A stretch of 64,000 nt of DNA from Ascarosepion bandense (Eukaryota; Mollusca; Cephalopoda; Sepiida; Sepiidae), in NCBI GenBank assembly GCA_037127315.1, contig JBBBDQ010001945.1, positions 1-64,000 on the forward strand. The letters run 5' to 3'. The translations under genes and the position numbers were made by a program. The notes below the pieces were generated by a model. The model was not told where the DNA came from and did not search any database. It worked only from the letters and a program-made list of their open reading frames with translations. The stretch's first letter is position 1. Every line of letters begins with the position of its first letter. This document shows positions 1 to 10,389 of the stretch, in pieces.

Positions 1-72
<72 letters not shown>

Positions 73-90
73 CACACACACACACACACA
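1..90. repeat. Compound microsatellite (TG)n(TA)n(GA)n(CA)n
   Basis: Four dinucleotide blocks follow one another: TG, TA, GA and CA. The open frame across it is repeat translation (YIYIYI, ERERER, THTHTH), not a gene. Confidence 0.97.
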
Positions 91-289
91 ATGTATTGAA
101 AATGCACTTACAAACTTTGACTGGGAGGGTTTTTCACTTTACAACAGTGACAAATATCCATAGAAATATCTGCAAATCTTTTGTTTTTGAGTTAAGTTTA
201 ATACAGACACTTAAACATAGAATCCAAGATACAATCCAAAAATACTTTTACTAAATTTGGGAACAAGTTCTTAACACCAAAACATAGCC

Positions 290-313
290 ATATAAACATG
301 GCCATGTTTATAT
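290..313. repeat. Perfect 24-bp palindrome
   Basis: The 24 bases centred on CATGGCCATG read the same on both strands, and related GCCATAT copies flank it. It may be a chance or small foldback sequence. No function can be assigned. Confidence 0.7.
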
Positions 314-414
314 AGCCATATAGACATGGAGAACAGGCCACCATTGTACCTCAACACAACAGCTCTTAAATGTTTAAAATATCCTCTTAGATTCTACACA
401 TGTATTCATCTGTC

Positions 415-880
415 AGATCATTGACTCTCAGACCCTTTCAAATGCTCCCACATGGTGTCAAAGGGTTTTGCAGGCACCTCATGGCATTTTGATGAAGCAT
501 CTCTGCATTATTAATGTCTGCTGCAAGAACCAATTGTTTTTGGTGGTCCCAAAGATAGAAATACAAAGGATTGAATTCAGGGGAACTAGTCCACCTCTAT
601 CTACCCATCTTTCATGGTAAATGTCAGAGTGCATCACAAACAATGTGCAAAACAAAAATAAAAAATAAAATAAAAATAAAAAGATAAAAAATTGGCTGTA
701 AACATTAGCAGAGGTATATCCTCTAGCAGGTCTGGAAGTGTACATTAAAAAGTCTCCATAGACAGCTCTTGTAAAACACAGAACAGACCTACCTACCAGA
801 CAGTCGCCTAATATTCCATACAATCGTAAACTGATGCTGGTATCTAACCTGTACTGTACCATGGGGCATTCTGAACCACC
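415..880 (-). pseudogene. Relic of Tc1/mariner-type transposase, C-terminal part
   Basis: On the minus strand, near 560-610, the translation reads RWVDRGGLVP. This resembles the R-W-x-G-R-G-G-P-V motif just before the last catalytic acidic block of one Tc1/mariner-like transposase group. Downstream text near 420-480 resembles the family's C-terminal region in a different frame. The expected P-R-S-P-D-L catalytic block is not intact and several frames are needed, so this is a dead fragment. The match comes from memory of the family, without a search; it could be a chance similarity. Confidence 0.35.
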
Positions 881-1087
881 CACAAATGTTGGTGGTTGGT
901 TGGTTATTGGATTTTATGGCATGTCAACTCCTATTTGGGTCATTTTATGCCAAAGTCTTGTTTATGTATACAGGATAGTTATTCTGTATAAAAGGTTGGG
1001 AGGTTGTTGGGTTTTTTTTTTCTTTATAAATTGCTTCATCTTGTGATTGTTTCTGATTGTATATCTGCATACCTACATGTTTGCATG

Positions 1088-1090
<3 letters not shown>
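881..1090. other. Unassigned sequence with a dispersed-repeat motif
   Basis: A phrase of the type TTTTATGGCATGTCAACTCC followed by GCCAAAG (910-955) recurs at about 41130-41175, so this is probably the edge of a dispersed repeat. No coding potential is seen. Confidence 0.35.

Positions 1091-1135
<45 letters not shown>
1091..1135. repeat. Microsatellite (TA)n(CA)n
   Basis: A TA run is followed directly by a CA run. The same compound pattern recurs at 22.5, 23.0 and 48.7 kb. Confidence 0.95.
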
Positions 1136-1360
1136 ATATTTGAAAGTATTATATTTTGTTGAGGATCTTTATTTGAGAAAGTTGTATATTTCATCTGTGT
1201 GTTTTTGTTTTGTTTTTTTAATTTCTTTTAAGCTTTTTCCATTGAAATATTTTTGTCTTTTAGTTATGGTTTTACATTCCAGTAGGATATGTTTTATTGT
1301 AATTAGGCTTCCACAACTGCATTTTGGTGGATTTGTCTTTTTTAATATATAAGAATCAGT

Positions 1361-1389
<29 letters not shown>
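1361..1389. repeat. Microsatellite (GT)n
   Basis: About 14 GT units. The following 1390-1960 is AT-rich sequence with no recognised feature. Confidence 0.95.
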
Positions 1390-1391
<2 letters not shown>

Positions 1392-1960
1392 TATGCATAT
1401 TCTAGTTATGATGACGTTTTTTTTTCAGTGTATTTCCAAGATTTTTTCCCCATTTTAGGTTTGATTAGAAATCGTTTATTTCCGGTTTGGTTTTTCCATG
1501 ATTCTTGCCATTTATCTTTTATATATTTATTTTTGGTTTGAAGTCCATTTTGGGAATTTGAAGATTTTCATTTGTTATCATTTTTAAAGATGATTTAGCA
1601 GCAATATCTGCTTTGTCTCCTCCTTGGATCCCAACATGGCTTGGAACCCAGAAAAAGATGATAAAAATTTTGGTTATGTAAATTTGTTATTAGTCTCTAC
1701 CAAATGTTACCTCATCTGAAGGCTGAAGAGACAAACAGATTGACAGCTTAGGCAATAAATCATTGATAAAAATTATGTTGTGAATGATCAGAGGATGAAA
1801 GACCCTGTACACATTGCAAATGATATGAATACAAGAACTGCTCTTTAAGTACCTACCATGAAATGTACAACTGTGCTAGGGATACTCAATGTGGGTAGTC
1901 TAACAGCCTGTAGAATGTTTTTTTTTCATGATCATTAATACAAGTGAATCTAGGTCTTCT

Positions 1961-2226
1961 GGCAATCATGTCTTGAATGAGACATGACTGATAAGGCAGA
2001 AGATTATCCCACAGCAGGTTGCCATTGCTTTCTGCAGTAGACTGGCTGCCAGCCAAGGCTATAGAACCCAATCTGTTCTATTTAAGCCATAACTGGGGGA
2101 AGTGACAGATTAATACCTTTCCCAAGGGTATTTGTGTGAAAATGAATACAAGGAATTTAACTGGAATCAAACTCGGCTCCCTGATTTGTTGTTCCAAGCT
2201 GATATCCACTGCACCACAATGCACAT
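1961..2226 (-). mobile_element. tRNA-derived SINE (family A), slightly 3'-truncated
   Basis: This is one of more than a dozen copies of a ~300-bp element in the window. Read on the minus strand it begins with a tRNA-like head (ATGTGCATTGTGGTGCAGTGG, then a B-box-like block) and runs through the conserved GGGTTCTATAGCCTTGG core. It loses the last ~40 bases (the CACTTAACTGAC end). The A box TGGTGCAGTGG fits the RNA polymerase III consensus, and the B-box region GTTCGAATTCC is mutated here. Octopus tRNA-derived SINEs of this general kind are described in the literature; assignment to a named family needs a search. Confidence 0.85.
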
Positions 2227-2426
2227 TAACTCACTACTACATAATTAAACATTGAAGACAGACTAGTCACAAATACACACAACTGACAAATGTAACAGTC
2301 TACATGGCAACATCTACTGCAAACTTTAAACTTAACACAAAAATGAAGGATTTGTGGATATGCTTATGTAAACTTATCTTTATTTTGTCATGATGAATCC
2401 AATCCCAAAGTTTGTAGAAATATTTT

Positions 2427-2475
2427 GTGTGTGTGTGTGTGTGTGTGAATATATATATATATATATATATATATT
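2427..2475. repeat. Microsatellite (GT)n(AT)n
   Basis: A GT run followed by an AT run. Confidence 0.95.
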
Positions 2476-2631
2476 TTACACTTTCACACTGAGCACTATG
2501 GAGTAATGGTAGACCTTAAAAAAAAAAGGGAAAAAAAAATTGTAGCTACTCATGCATTTACACATTCATTCAGTAACGAATTTGAAAACTCTTGGCTAGT
2601 GGCACTTGTGTATAACATGCTGAAGTCTATC

Positions 2632-2790
2632 GAGTGCTCATAGCTCAGAGGTAGAATTGCTGACTGATGTCAATTTGGTTAGGTTTCAATCCTGGCTAAA
2701 AGCAATCTGATGTCTAACCATACTGATACAGCTAAAATGATTCATCTGCAGATGTCTAGTGTGAGTGAGTGAGAGAGATAAGAAAATCCA
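2632..2790 (+). mobile_element. tRNA-derived SINE (family B)
   Basis: A tRNA-like head starts at GAGTGCTCATAGCTCAGAGG: A box TAGCTCAGAGG, and B box GGTTTCAATCC about 35 bases later. The unrelated body TGTCTAACC...GATACAGC follows, and the tail drifts into GTGAGTGAGAGAGA simple sequence. The same element is at 25321 (+), 21086 (-) and 50039 (-). The sequence cannot be a working tRNA because the 3' half has no acceptor-stem partner. Confidence 0.8.
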
Positions 2791-3211
2791 TATATCTAAA
2801 AAAAAAAAAAAAAAAAAAAAAAACACAAACCTTGATATTGGGCAATAGATTAACCAAAAACCTGAATCATTTGGCAATTTTTACACTATGTCCAGAAAAG
2901 TCACTTATACAAATGCAAAATTAAAAACTATTTTATTTATTAGTTATCTATGAAACTTGCATAAAAGGGTTATTGCCTAAAATGCACAATATTAACAAAA
3001 TTATCTTGAACAAAACATTAAGTATATTTTATTAATAAAACTCCACATGAGTGAAATGAAATAAAAGCCAACAAGCAAAACATTTTAAAGCAACCTGATA
3101 AACAAATAATTTTGAAAGTGTCTAGTGATGTTAAGTTTCATTTACCAATCAGAAATAAAAATTATAAGCATTGAAATAGTAAATCAACTGGAAATGAAAA
3201 ATTGCTTCTTT

Positions 3212-3217
<6 letters not shown>

Positions 3218-3251
<34 letters not shown>
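3218..3251. repeat. Microsatellite (TA)n
   Basis: Uninterrupted TA run. The poly(A) tract at 2800-2822 is the other simple repeat nearby. Confidence 0.95.
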
Positions 3252-3253
<2 letters not shown>

Positions 3254-3391
3254 CACACATCTGAGACAGTGCAACTGGTGTTATCCAGTCTTACATTTCA
3301 TCAAGACACGCTTAAGAATTACATGAACAGATACTAAGAAGTTGTTGGTATGACCCAAAATTTAAAAGCCTTCCTCATCAAGCAAACTTAC

Positions 3392-3477
3392 CTGAACTGA
3401 CAGATTGTCATGATCATTATCACTAAGATAAACAAGGAATTCAAAACGTCCTTCAGGTGCTTCCACTTCTCCAAGAT
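3392..3477 (-). CDS. Internal exon of unidentified minus-strand gene
   Basis: Read on the minus strand, the pyrimidine-rich acceptor TTTTTGCAG precedes 86 coding bases, and the consensus donor CAG|GTAAGT follows. The open frame uses two leading bases plus 28 codons. It includes APEGRFEFLVYLSDNDHD, an ordered mix of charged and hydrophobic residues unlike the low-complexity translations around it. It ends in phase 0 and needs a preceding exon that ends with one spare base. The candidate at 6916-7041 supplies this if its donor is the weak GTGGAC. I do not recognise the protein. No stop follows, so the gene should continue to the left beyond this window. Confidence 0.55.
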
Positions 3478-3578
3478 CTGCAAAAAGATCGGAAATCTTT
3501 ACATTCAAAACAGCTTTGGCTTAATATAATTAAAATAGTTGTATAATTATTCAATTTTGAATAATGAAACATACACAC

Positions 3579-3580
<2 letters not shown>

Positions 3581-3610
<30 letters not shown>
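3581..3610. repeat. Microsatellite (TA)n
   Basis: Uninterrupted AT/TA run. Confidence 0.95.
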
Positions 3611-3611
<1 letters not shown>

Positions 3612-4218
3612 CATGTTTCATTCAGCAAGATAATGTCTACATGATCAGGGAAAGCAAGAAACATCCTAAGATATTTGTTTGGTTTCAATTTGTACAAGAG
3701 TGAAGAGGAGTTTGTAAAGCCTTATTTTGTGGTATTCCTTTATAGTAAGCTTAGCCTTCTCTGGCACCATATTACAAATACTATACTTAGTTAGGATGAA
3801 ACTGACACACAAATTTTGCTCCCTATAACAAAATACTCTTGAAATAAGTTTAGCATAGTCTGACAAAAAGATCATAAGCACCCCTTGGAAATTATTGAAT
3901 ACATTTTCCAGACTAGTATCATTGTTTTGATCACTACATTCTTGCCAGAATATATTCCTGTATTACTACAGTAATCTAATGTTTCAAATTAAAATAATTG
4001 TCATTAAGATTATACAGACTAATATTTTTATCACTTTAAACAATTGCAGCCTTCCTCAGGTGGTATCTGCAGTATAAGACAAAATTGAATTTTCTGAAGA
4101 TTTGTTAATTATTCATAAATATATTTTAATGAGATTTTCTCAAGTTAATTTAGTAGACCGATAGATTTACTAGTTCCAGTTTATAGCTTCCTTGACTGAC
4201 ATTTAATTCTATGTCCTT

Positions 4219-4521
4219 AGTCAGTTAAGTGCCATACATTATACACACTGAGTGATCATGTCTCAAAAGAGACATGACTGATTGGGCAGAAGATTTTTCC
4301 CCACTACAGGTTACTATTACTTTCTGCAGTAATCTGGTTGCCAACCAATGTTATAGAACCCAATCTGTCCTGTTAATTTACCCATAGTTAGAGGGAATAC
4401 ATGGATAAATACCTTTTCCAAGGGTATTTGTATATAAGCGAATGTAACAAATTCATTTAGAATTTCAACTTGACTGAAATATCATTCAGAGTCAATATCC
4501 ATTGCACAACAATGGACATCT
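4219..4521 (-). mobile_element. tRNA-derived SINE (family A), diverged full-length copy
   Basis: The 3' end (minus strand) begins at the TCAGTTAAGTGCCATAC complement and the head ends near 4521. The element keeps the AGAGACATGACTGA block and the CCAAGGGTATTTG block. It is more diverged than the copies at 46 or 55 kb, so it is probably old. Confidence 0.85.
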
Positions 4522-4529
4522 ACCATGTC

Positions 4530-4608
4530 CTTATTAGCAAGATTAAAAAGATTTTAATTACCACTGATAGCAAGATATACATGAAGAAATCCATAAAATT
4601 AGGGGGAA

Positions 4609-4639
<31 letters not shown>

Positions 4640-5600
4640 AGAAAATGAAGATAATACTTAACATTTTGAATAATCAAAATAATTCACAACTGATATTAAA
4701 ATTAATAAAAATGAAGATACTAACAGAATATTCAGTAGATATTTAATTGCCATATGTGATACGTGCTTGTGTAGCAGCCACCATCGAGAAAGATTCAGCT
4801 TCTTGTTGCTACCAAACCCTAATGTAAAATCAGCAGGTTCATTTTCTCATTGAAGCAAGCCCTGCATTCTTGACTGACAGTTGTCACCTCCTTAGGACAA
4901 TGTTGCCAGAAGAGATAGTTCCTTATATTTTAGGACAATGCAAAACAATTATGAAGTCTAAATGTAAAGTATGAAATAGAAATAGTAAAGTTAAAATAAG
5001 TAAGAAATAAGGTGTTTTTAGGGCAACCTTTTCTAGAACCTAGGATTTTGGCCTCTGCGTAAGAAATACAAACCCTCTTAAAAGTCTTTCAGATTGAGAC
5101 CTAAGAGGTCAGAAGTAAATTTGTTATCTCCAGTGGCAGCAGATTTGTCTTTGGCACTGTTAGGGAGTAACTATATTGCCATAGACCCACACGAGGTACC
5201 AGCAACATAATTAACATTTCCCTTCACTTTCTAGCAAACCCTAGATAAATTCTGTAGTTAATGGAATTTAATTCTTTTAAAATTTTATTACCTTTTAAAC
5301 CCTTAATTTGTGAAAATGTATTGCTTTAGCAACGCAAACAATTCCTGTTGATTCAAACACTTGTTATAAGTTCCCTTGTTTTGTTATAACTATTTATGTA
5401 AATTTCATTGTTTATTTCCTTATTTTGGGGGATTTTGTAGCTATCTATGCTTGTGTACATTTTTCCTCCATGTTCTCATGTTATTTGTTTGTCTTAATTG
5501 CAGTTTTCACAGCTGCACAAGTCCTATAAAGGAAATAAATCCTTTTACAATATATACCCGCAGTTGTCAGTTCTCTCACGTACGTTTCGTATGGCAATGG
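4530..5600. other. Unassigned AT-rich sequence
   Basis: This stretch contains an A-rich tract at 4604-4645 and otherwise no repeat or exon that I can support. Confidence 0.4.
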
Positions 5601-5608
5601 CAATTACA

Positions 5609-5868
5609 GCTTGGGCAATCATATCTTTTGAGATATTGACTACGCACATTTTCCTGCAGTACTTTGCTATTTCTGTAGTGGACAAGTTGCCAAGCAAGGC
5701 TATAGAACCAAATCTGACTTGTTACTTAACCCATAGCTGAGAGAAGATACATTCACGCCTTTCCCAAAGGGAATTTGTGTATAAGTGAATGCAACAAATT
5801 CAACTGGAATTTAAACTCGGCTCTGATTTCTCATTCTAGGTCGATATCTATTACACTACAAGGCACCT
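5609..5868 (-). mobile_element. tRNA-derived SINE (family A), old copy
   Basis: It is recognised from GCTTGGGCAATCAT, the CAAGGCTATAGAACC core and the GAATTTAAACTCGGCTC head region in the order expected for a minus-strand copy. Substitutions and small gaps are numerous. The following 5870-6780 has poly(C), poly(A) and poly(T) tracts but no supported gene. Confidence 0.8.
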
Positions 5869-6784
5869 TACACAAAACAGAATATTACATGTTAAAAATG
5901 TAATCATCAAAACATTTTCTGATTATGAAAACCTTGTATAGGTGTTAATTTAATATGATCATCCCCCCCCACCTGCATCTTAGTAGGATTGAGTGCTTTT
6001 TTGTGCTCAGGAAATGGACAAACAAACAAAAAAAAAAAGTTCTTCACATGATCTATAAATCAATACAATCTCATCAATATCATTGACAGAATTATTTAAA
6101 AAAGACCTTGCACTGGTTTTTCTGGTTTTCTGATGCCAACACTTTCATGAGATTTGTCATTCATAACAGTTACCACAGCAACCAGAACATTGTCTTTTCT
6201 TTTATACATAGATTTCGTATTTTTCCTTTTAACAGCAAATAGTGATATAAAAACACTAACATCCTAAAGAACATTGTCATGCTTGCTCTATGTACAGATC
6301 ATGGTTTAGTAAATAAAGAATTTACAAGTTTTTTTTTTTGTTTTTTTTTAAATAAGACACAGAAACATTAATATGATTAAGTCTTAAACAGTAACGAATA
6401 TTTGGATAAGGTTCAGTATGATGAAAGAGTTCACTACAAACAAGATGAACATTTACTCATTTTTCCCATTAAATTCATTTCAGAAGGTATGATCAGAAAC
6501 AACTAGTCAAATATTCTTATAAGTATAGATCATGTTAAGGGTAGCAGATATTTTCATAAACAACACACTGAAAATATTTTAAGTAAATTTGGTCGATGAT
6601 ATCAGTGGCAGGTTTTGATATGACATCACAATTGCTCATGTTTCTACAGATAATTGTTGAGCAGCTACCTGGCAAAATAGTGTCTGACGTGAAATTGCAT
6701 ATAAATCAGTGGTCTGTTACAGAGTTCTATGAAAAAAAAAAAAAAAGATATGCACATACTAACATTCATCAATACTTGCTTTCA

Positions 6785-6915
6785 AACACACACCGTAGCG
6801 GGGGTGCTAGAGGGTATCGTCAGTGATGTCATTGCGTGGATCACTAGGAGGTTTCGGGTCTCAACATCATACCCACCTCACCGACCCGACCAGAGATGAT
6901 CAGTTTCTGGTCCAC
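6785..6915 (-). repeat. Locally GC-richer segment, probably a repeat
   Basis: This ~130-bp block has far more GC and CpG than its surroundings (CGGGTCGGTGAGGTGGG on the minus strand). It directly abuts the exon candidate at 6916. It looks like an inserted repeat, but I see no second copy in the window. If it is coding instead, the exon could extend down to a GTGAGG donor at 6881. Confidence 0.3.
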
Positions 6916-7041
6916 CCTCGATAACTGCTTTCAGACACTGGAAATATTTATAACGTTTGGGCCCAGTATGAAACCTTGCAAATGCTTCTGATTGGCGACA
7001 GAGCCACTTTCCATTTAGAGACGAACCATACATGAGCTTGT
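6916..7041 (-). CDS. Internal exon of unidentified minus-strand gene
   Basis: The acceptor ATTTTCAG on the minus strand precedes ACAAGCTCATG. The frame inherited from the exon at 7319-7462 (one spare base) stays open through LNGKWLCRQSEAFARF and YKYFQCLKAV. The phase match between two independently found exons is the best evidence for a real gene. The 3' border is uncertain. Ending at 6916 (GAGG|GTGGAC, weak donor) joins the 3477 exon in frame. Ending at 6882 (better donor GTGAGG) would require another exon in between. The protein is not recognised. Confidence 0.5.
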
Positions 7042-7318
7042 CTGAAAATATGAAACAATTTACCTATTTTATGACTATTAGAAAAAAAGAAAAAAACTCG
7101 ACCAAGAATTAATCACGGTACATTAATTTAAAACTTATTTGCTGAATGTTTAGAGAGTACAAAATGATAATACATTTACTGTATCTTGCTACTCCCATGA
7201 AAATAGGTAGGACACATTAACTTTGGTGCATTCTCTTATAATTTATTATATAAATAATTATAATGATAAACTAGTAAATAGTAAATGCATAAAATAAAAT
7301 GAACAGAGATATACTTAC

Positions 7319-7462
7319 TAGATGCAGTTTTGTTTACCATAATTCCTTTGTAAGGACCTCCACCAATAAAGTGTACTTGGCTGAAATCTATTTCACCATG
7401 GTATTTTCGTTCCAGACGAATCATTGCAAAGTCATCTCTGCGACTGGCAGTCATTACAATTT
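7319..7462 (-). CDS. Internal exon of unidentified minus-strand gene
   Basis: The minus strand shows a T-rich acceptor TTTTATTTTAG, 144 exon bases and a perfect donor GTAAGT at 7318-7313. The frame reads IVMTASRRDDFAMIRLERKY, then SQVHFIGGGPYKGIMVNKT, and ends with one spare base that pairs with the next exon at 7041. Composition is clearly protein-like and contains no low-complexity tract. The alternating hydrophobic pattern would suit a beta-rich domain, but I cannot name the family. The methionine in it need not be a start, because the frame is open back to the acceptor. Confidence 0.6.
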
Positions 7463-7499
7463 CTAAAATAAAAATAGAAAAATCACCATGAGTATTGAG

Positions 7500-7503
<4 letters not shown>

Positions 7504-7546
<43 letters not shown>

Positions 7547-7548
7547 AT
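7504..7548. repeat. Microsatellite (AT)n(GT)n
   Basis: An AT run followed by a short GT run, 40 bases upstream of the exon acceptor. Confidence 0.95.
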
Positions 7549-7676
7549 TGAGGCATCAAATAATTTTCTAAACATATACTGTTATATATAAGAAAATGAA
7601 TGCCTTATGTTTAATCATGAGCCATTCTAAATGTCGTATTTTGGCTTTAATTTCAGTTGAAAATTAAGACAAAAAT

Positions 7677-7760
7677 TCTCCAACATTTGGAGAATTTTTT
7701 ATTAATTTGGTTCTAAGCTTTCGGCTCACATGAGCCATCTTCAGAGAGGTTATTAAGTCG
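7677..7760. repeat. Hairpin plus repeat-terminus motif
   Basis: TTCTCCAACATTTGGAGAA is a self-complementary stem. It is followed by GCTTTCGGCTCACATGAGCC and CATCTTCAGAG, a style of motif seen at termini of dispersed invertebrate repeats. It resembles the GGCCTTCTTCAGG motif at 34.3 kb only in style. Confidence 0.4.
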
Positions 7761-8260
7761 GTAATACAATAACATCCACCATCACCAACGATTTTATTTT
7801 GTGTTGACAAAACTCCACTAGGCAATGGCAATAGTTACCAAAAATAATGCAGTTCACAAATTTGCAGTGCAGTTCTATGACATCATACCGTGTGATAGCG
7901 CGAAATAACAGAACCATGTATTCAAATGCAATGTAATGTGTTATGGCCAGATTTAAATAATATTTAGTAACAGTATATGTTTAGAAAATTAGACACACAC
8001 AAAGATTTAGTACAAATATTTAAAATTTTGATCATTAGGAAGAGAATACTGAGTAATAGTAAGAGAGGACAATAAAAGAACATATTATAAGGTAACAATT
8101 GGCACTCCATTTATATTTATGGTAGGTCAAAGTTGGAAAGCAAGAAGAGGGTGTGATAACCCATTTTGCCAAAACACCTGTTAGGGGCATTCTTTAAGCC
8201 TTTAAAAAAAAAAAATATTCAGCATTTGTCAACCTTGTTATTCTTGTATAACCCTTAAAA
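7761..8260. other. Unassigned sequence
   Basis: Nothing recognised except an A-rich tract near 8205. Confidence 0.4.
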
Positions 8261-8599
8261 TTATGTCTCAAAGAACCCCTGCAAAAAAGTTATATACCAT
8301 ATTTTTCTTACCTGTTTTCATTGTAGTTCACGAGGTAAATATCAAAGTATTTATTTTTTTTTGATAACTGGTTTAAGGAAAAAATAATGCTTCCTTATCA
8401 AATATTTTGATAATGTTAAATAAAATACATACTGTTCATTTATAATATTTCATGAAGGAGTTTCCATTCACACAAAAACATTCTAAAAATAAACAAATAT
8501 TCCTATAATACAAATGTAAACAGAACAAAACAATTGCAGTATCAGTTTATTATTTATATTTTAATGGCAAAACAAAAAAAAAAATTTGTTAGAAAGCAT

Positions 8600-8725
8600 T
8601 AAAAACTTAACTAATCTTTTCTCTTACTAATGTAAACATTTTGTAGATAAAACTTTCCATTAAGTTTAAGGCCTTTTGATATCATGCTATGCTGCTTTTT
8701 CAGTAAATGAGTGGAAATACCTAAG
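8600..8725 (+). repeat. Dispersed repeat, copy 1
   Basis: About 120 bases (from ATCTTTTCTCTTA to GAGTGGAAATACCTAA) match 49265-49385 in order, with many substitutions. Family unknown and non-coding. Confidence 0.6.
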
Positions 8726-8767
8726 TGAAAGTGTACACATTGGCACCATAATAGGTTAGTTGGGATG

Positions 8768-8770
<3 letters not shown>

Positions 8771-8800
<30 letters not shown>

Positions 8801-8860
8801 CAATAACCAAGAATATACTAAGCATGTTTAGTAATATATATATATATATATATATATATA
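8771..8860. repeat. Two (TA)n runs
   Basis: AT runs at 8771-8799 and 8833-8860 are separated by ~34 bases. Confidence 0.95.
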
Positions 8861-9061
8861 GTATTAGCTTATCTCACTTGTTGTGGAGCCTTAGAGAACC
8901 CCAGTTGAGAAAGGTTGCTATAAATACAATTATATTCTCTGCCATTCTCTTACATTATGTTTAGCTCAGATTTCCAGATGAGTTACACATAGTTAGAAAT
9001 ACTGCTGATAAGGTACATTCACTTCTTTGGTCCTCCTTTAGTTTCAAACACAAAAAACTTT

Positions 9062-9520
9062 TATAATTATCTCATCCCAAGTAAGGCAGAACTGCCATTT
9101 GTTGCACAAGGATTATATAATAGAAAAGTGAAGAGAGAAGGACAGGTAACAGTAGGTATCAAAGAACGAGTAAGAGAAGGACAGGAATATTGGTGTGAAG
9201 AGAGATGCATGAGAGGAAAGTAAAGTGAGAGGACAGATGGGAGTCAAGGAGATAAGAGATGACAGTTGACCCTACATTTAAACCTCTTCCAGATTGTAGC
9301 TATCAGGGGAAACAATACGAAAAAGGAAGTTCCACAAGCGGGAAGCACGAGAAAAGCTGTTACAGTGGAAGTTATGGTTACTTCCGATTGTTTTCCGGTT
9401 GTCTTCACAGTAAACAAAAAAAAAAAAAAAAAATGGTGGGACCTTGTTACTAGCCTAGTAGCTTGAGTAAATTTGCAGGGGTGGTACCATAGAGCTAAGC
9501 TCGTCAGAGTAAAATCCATG
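9062..9520 (-). mobile_element. LINE A 3' fragment, minus strand
   Basis: The minus strand ends in the LINE tail (CCTTGCTTGGGATGAGATAA). Upstream it encodes fragments matching the C-terminus of the element at 14103-14612: ATRLVTRSH, then CGTSFFVLFP, then KRFKCRVNCHLL. An A/T tract at 9418-9433 interrupts it. Stops and frame changes make it non-functional. It is a typical 5'-truncated retrotransposition product. Confidence 0.8.
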
Positions 9521-9567
9521 GAAGTATTTATAGAAGAGAGAGGAAAGTCAAATTTTGTTGGTGATTT

Positions 9568-10080
9568 TGGTGTAGTGATATAATGCTTTTATAAACCATT
9601 GTTATAACAAAATTACAATATTAAGCTCTCTGTATTGACCATCCTTTATAAAAGTAAATGCATGAACAGTGGGTTGTCCATAAAACCTAGGATGAGATGG
9701 AAGGCTTTTTTTTTTTCATAATTATAAGCTTTCTAAAGAATCTGATCCTTATATATTCAAAGCATAAAGACTGCACCAGTAATCAAGAGATTATCTGGTT
9801 TTGAAAAAGATTTATTTCAAATGATCAACAACTCTTAACAAAAAGAATAAATTTCCAAAAGATATCTTGACCACGTTTCAAACATAGAAAAGAGTTAAGT
9901 CTGACAAAGCATTAACTTCTATGAAATTACCACTAAGGATTATACCACTATACAACCATATTTTCCAAAAACATTTTCACTATTTTAAAATATCATCTAA
10001 AGAGTATTGGTCTGAAACATGAAATTTTTTGTGTAGTGATAGAATACTTTTATAAACCATTGTAATAACAAAATTACAAT
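9568..10080. repeat. Dispersed repeat X, two direct copies of its end
   Basis: TGTAGTGATATAATGCTTTT with a following ATAAACCATTG...AACAAAATTACAAT occurs at 9568-9620 and again at 10033-10081, bounding ~450 bp. Similar sequence, partly inverted, is at 21430-21716. This could be the terminal repeat of an unknown element. Confidence 0.5.
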
Positions 10081-10389
10081 GTATACACACATTATATATA
10101 TGCTTTTCAAACATGCAGTAGGTTTCTAAAATGGATAACTGAAAGTTAAGGAATGGATAGAGATATCAAACAGGTTACTGGTGAGCTTACAATTTTTTCC
10201 CATGGTTGTCATTGATTGGCACCTACATAGTTAAGTTTTGTAGCACGTCTTTTGAGAGAATTTTAACATTTTCCTTTTAAACGATCTATTTTTTTGAAAG
10301 ATGAAAGCATATGTAAAGAACATCCTTGTAGCTAATCAATATTTGATGAACAATTAAGTCTATTTGATTTTAATATTACCATATTTTTT

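Noticed and set aside
6..254. 82-codon frame at the window start
   Set aside because: Begins with YIYIYI/ERERER/THTHTH translation of dinucleotide repeats.
290..313. 24-bp palindrome as a transcription factor site
   Set aside because: No nearby gene or second copy supports a regulatory role.
6100..6235. Minus-strand open piece (DNVLVAVVTVMNDKSHES)
   Set aside because: Protein-like wording but no acceptor upstream, ends in a stop, and joining it to the 6882 exon gives an early stop.
8312..8367. Minus-strand exon candidate (LSKNKYFDIYLVNYNEN)
   Set aside because: Open with a GTAAGA donor, but the phase does not join the 7462 exon, half of it depends on an A9 run, and it lies in repeat-rich DNA.
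10165..10230. Possible short minus exon near GTAAGC
   Set aside because: Weak acceptor, stops in most frames, only ~11 codons.
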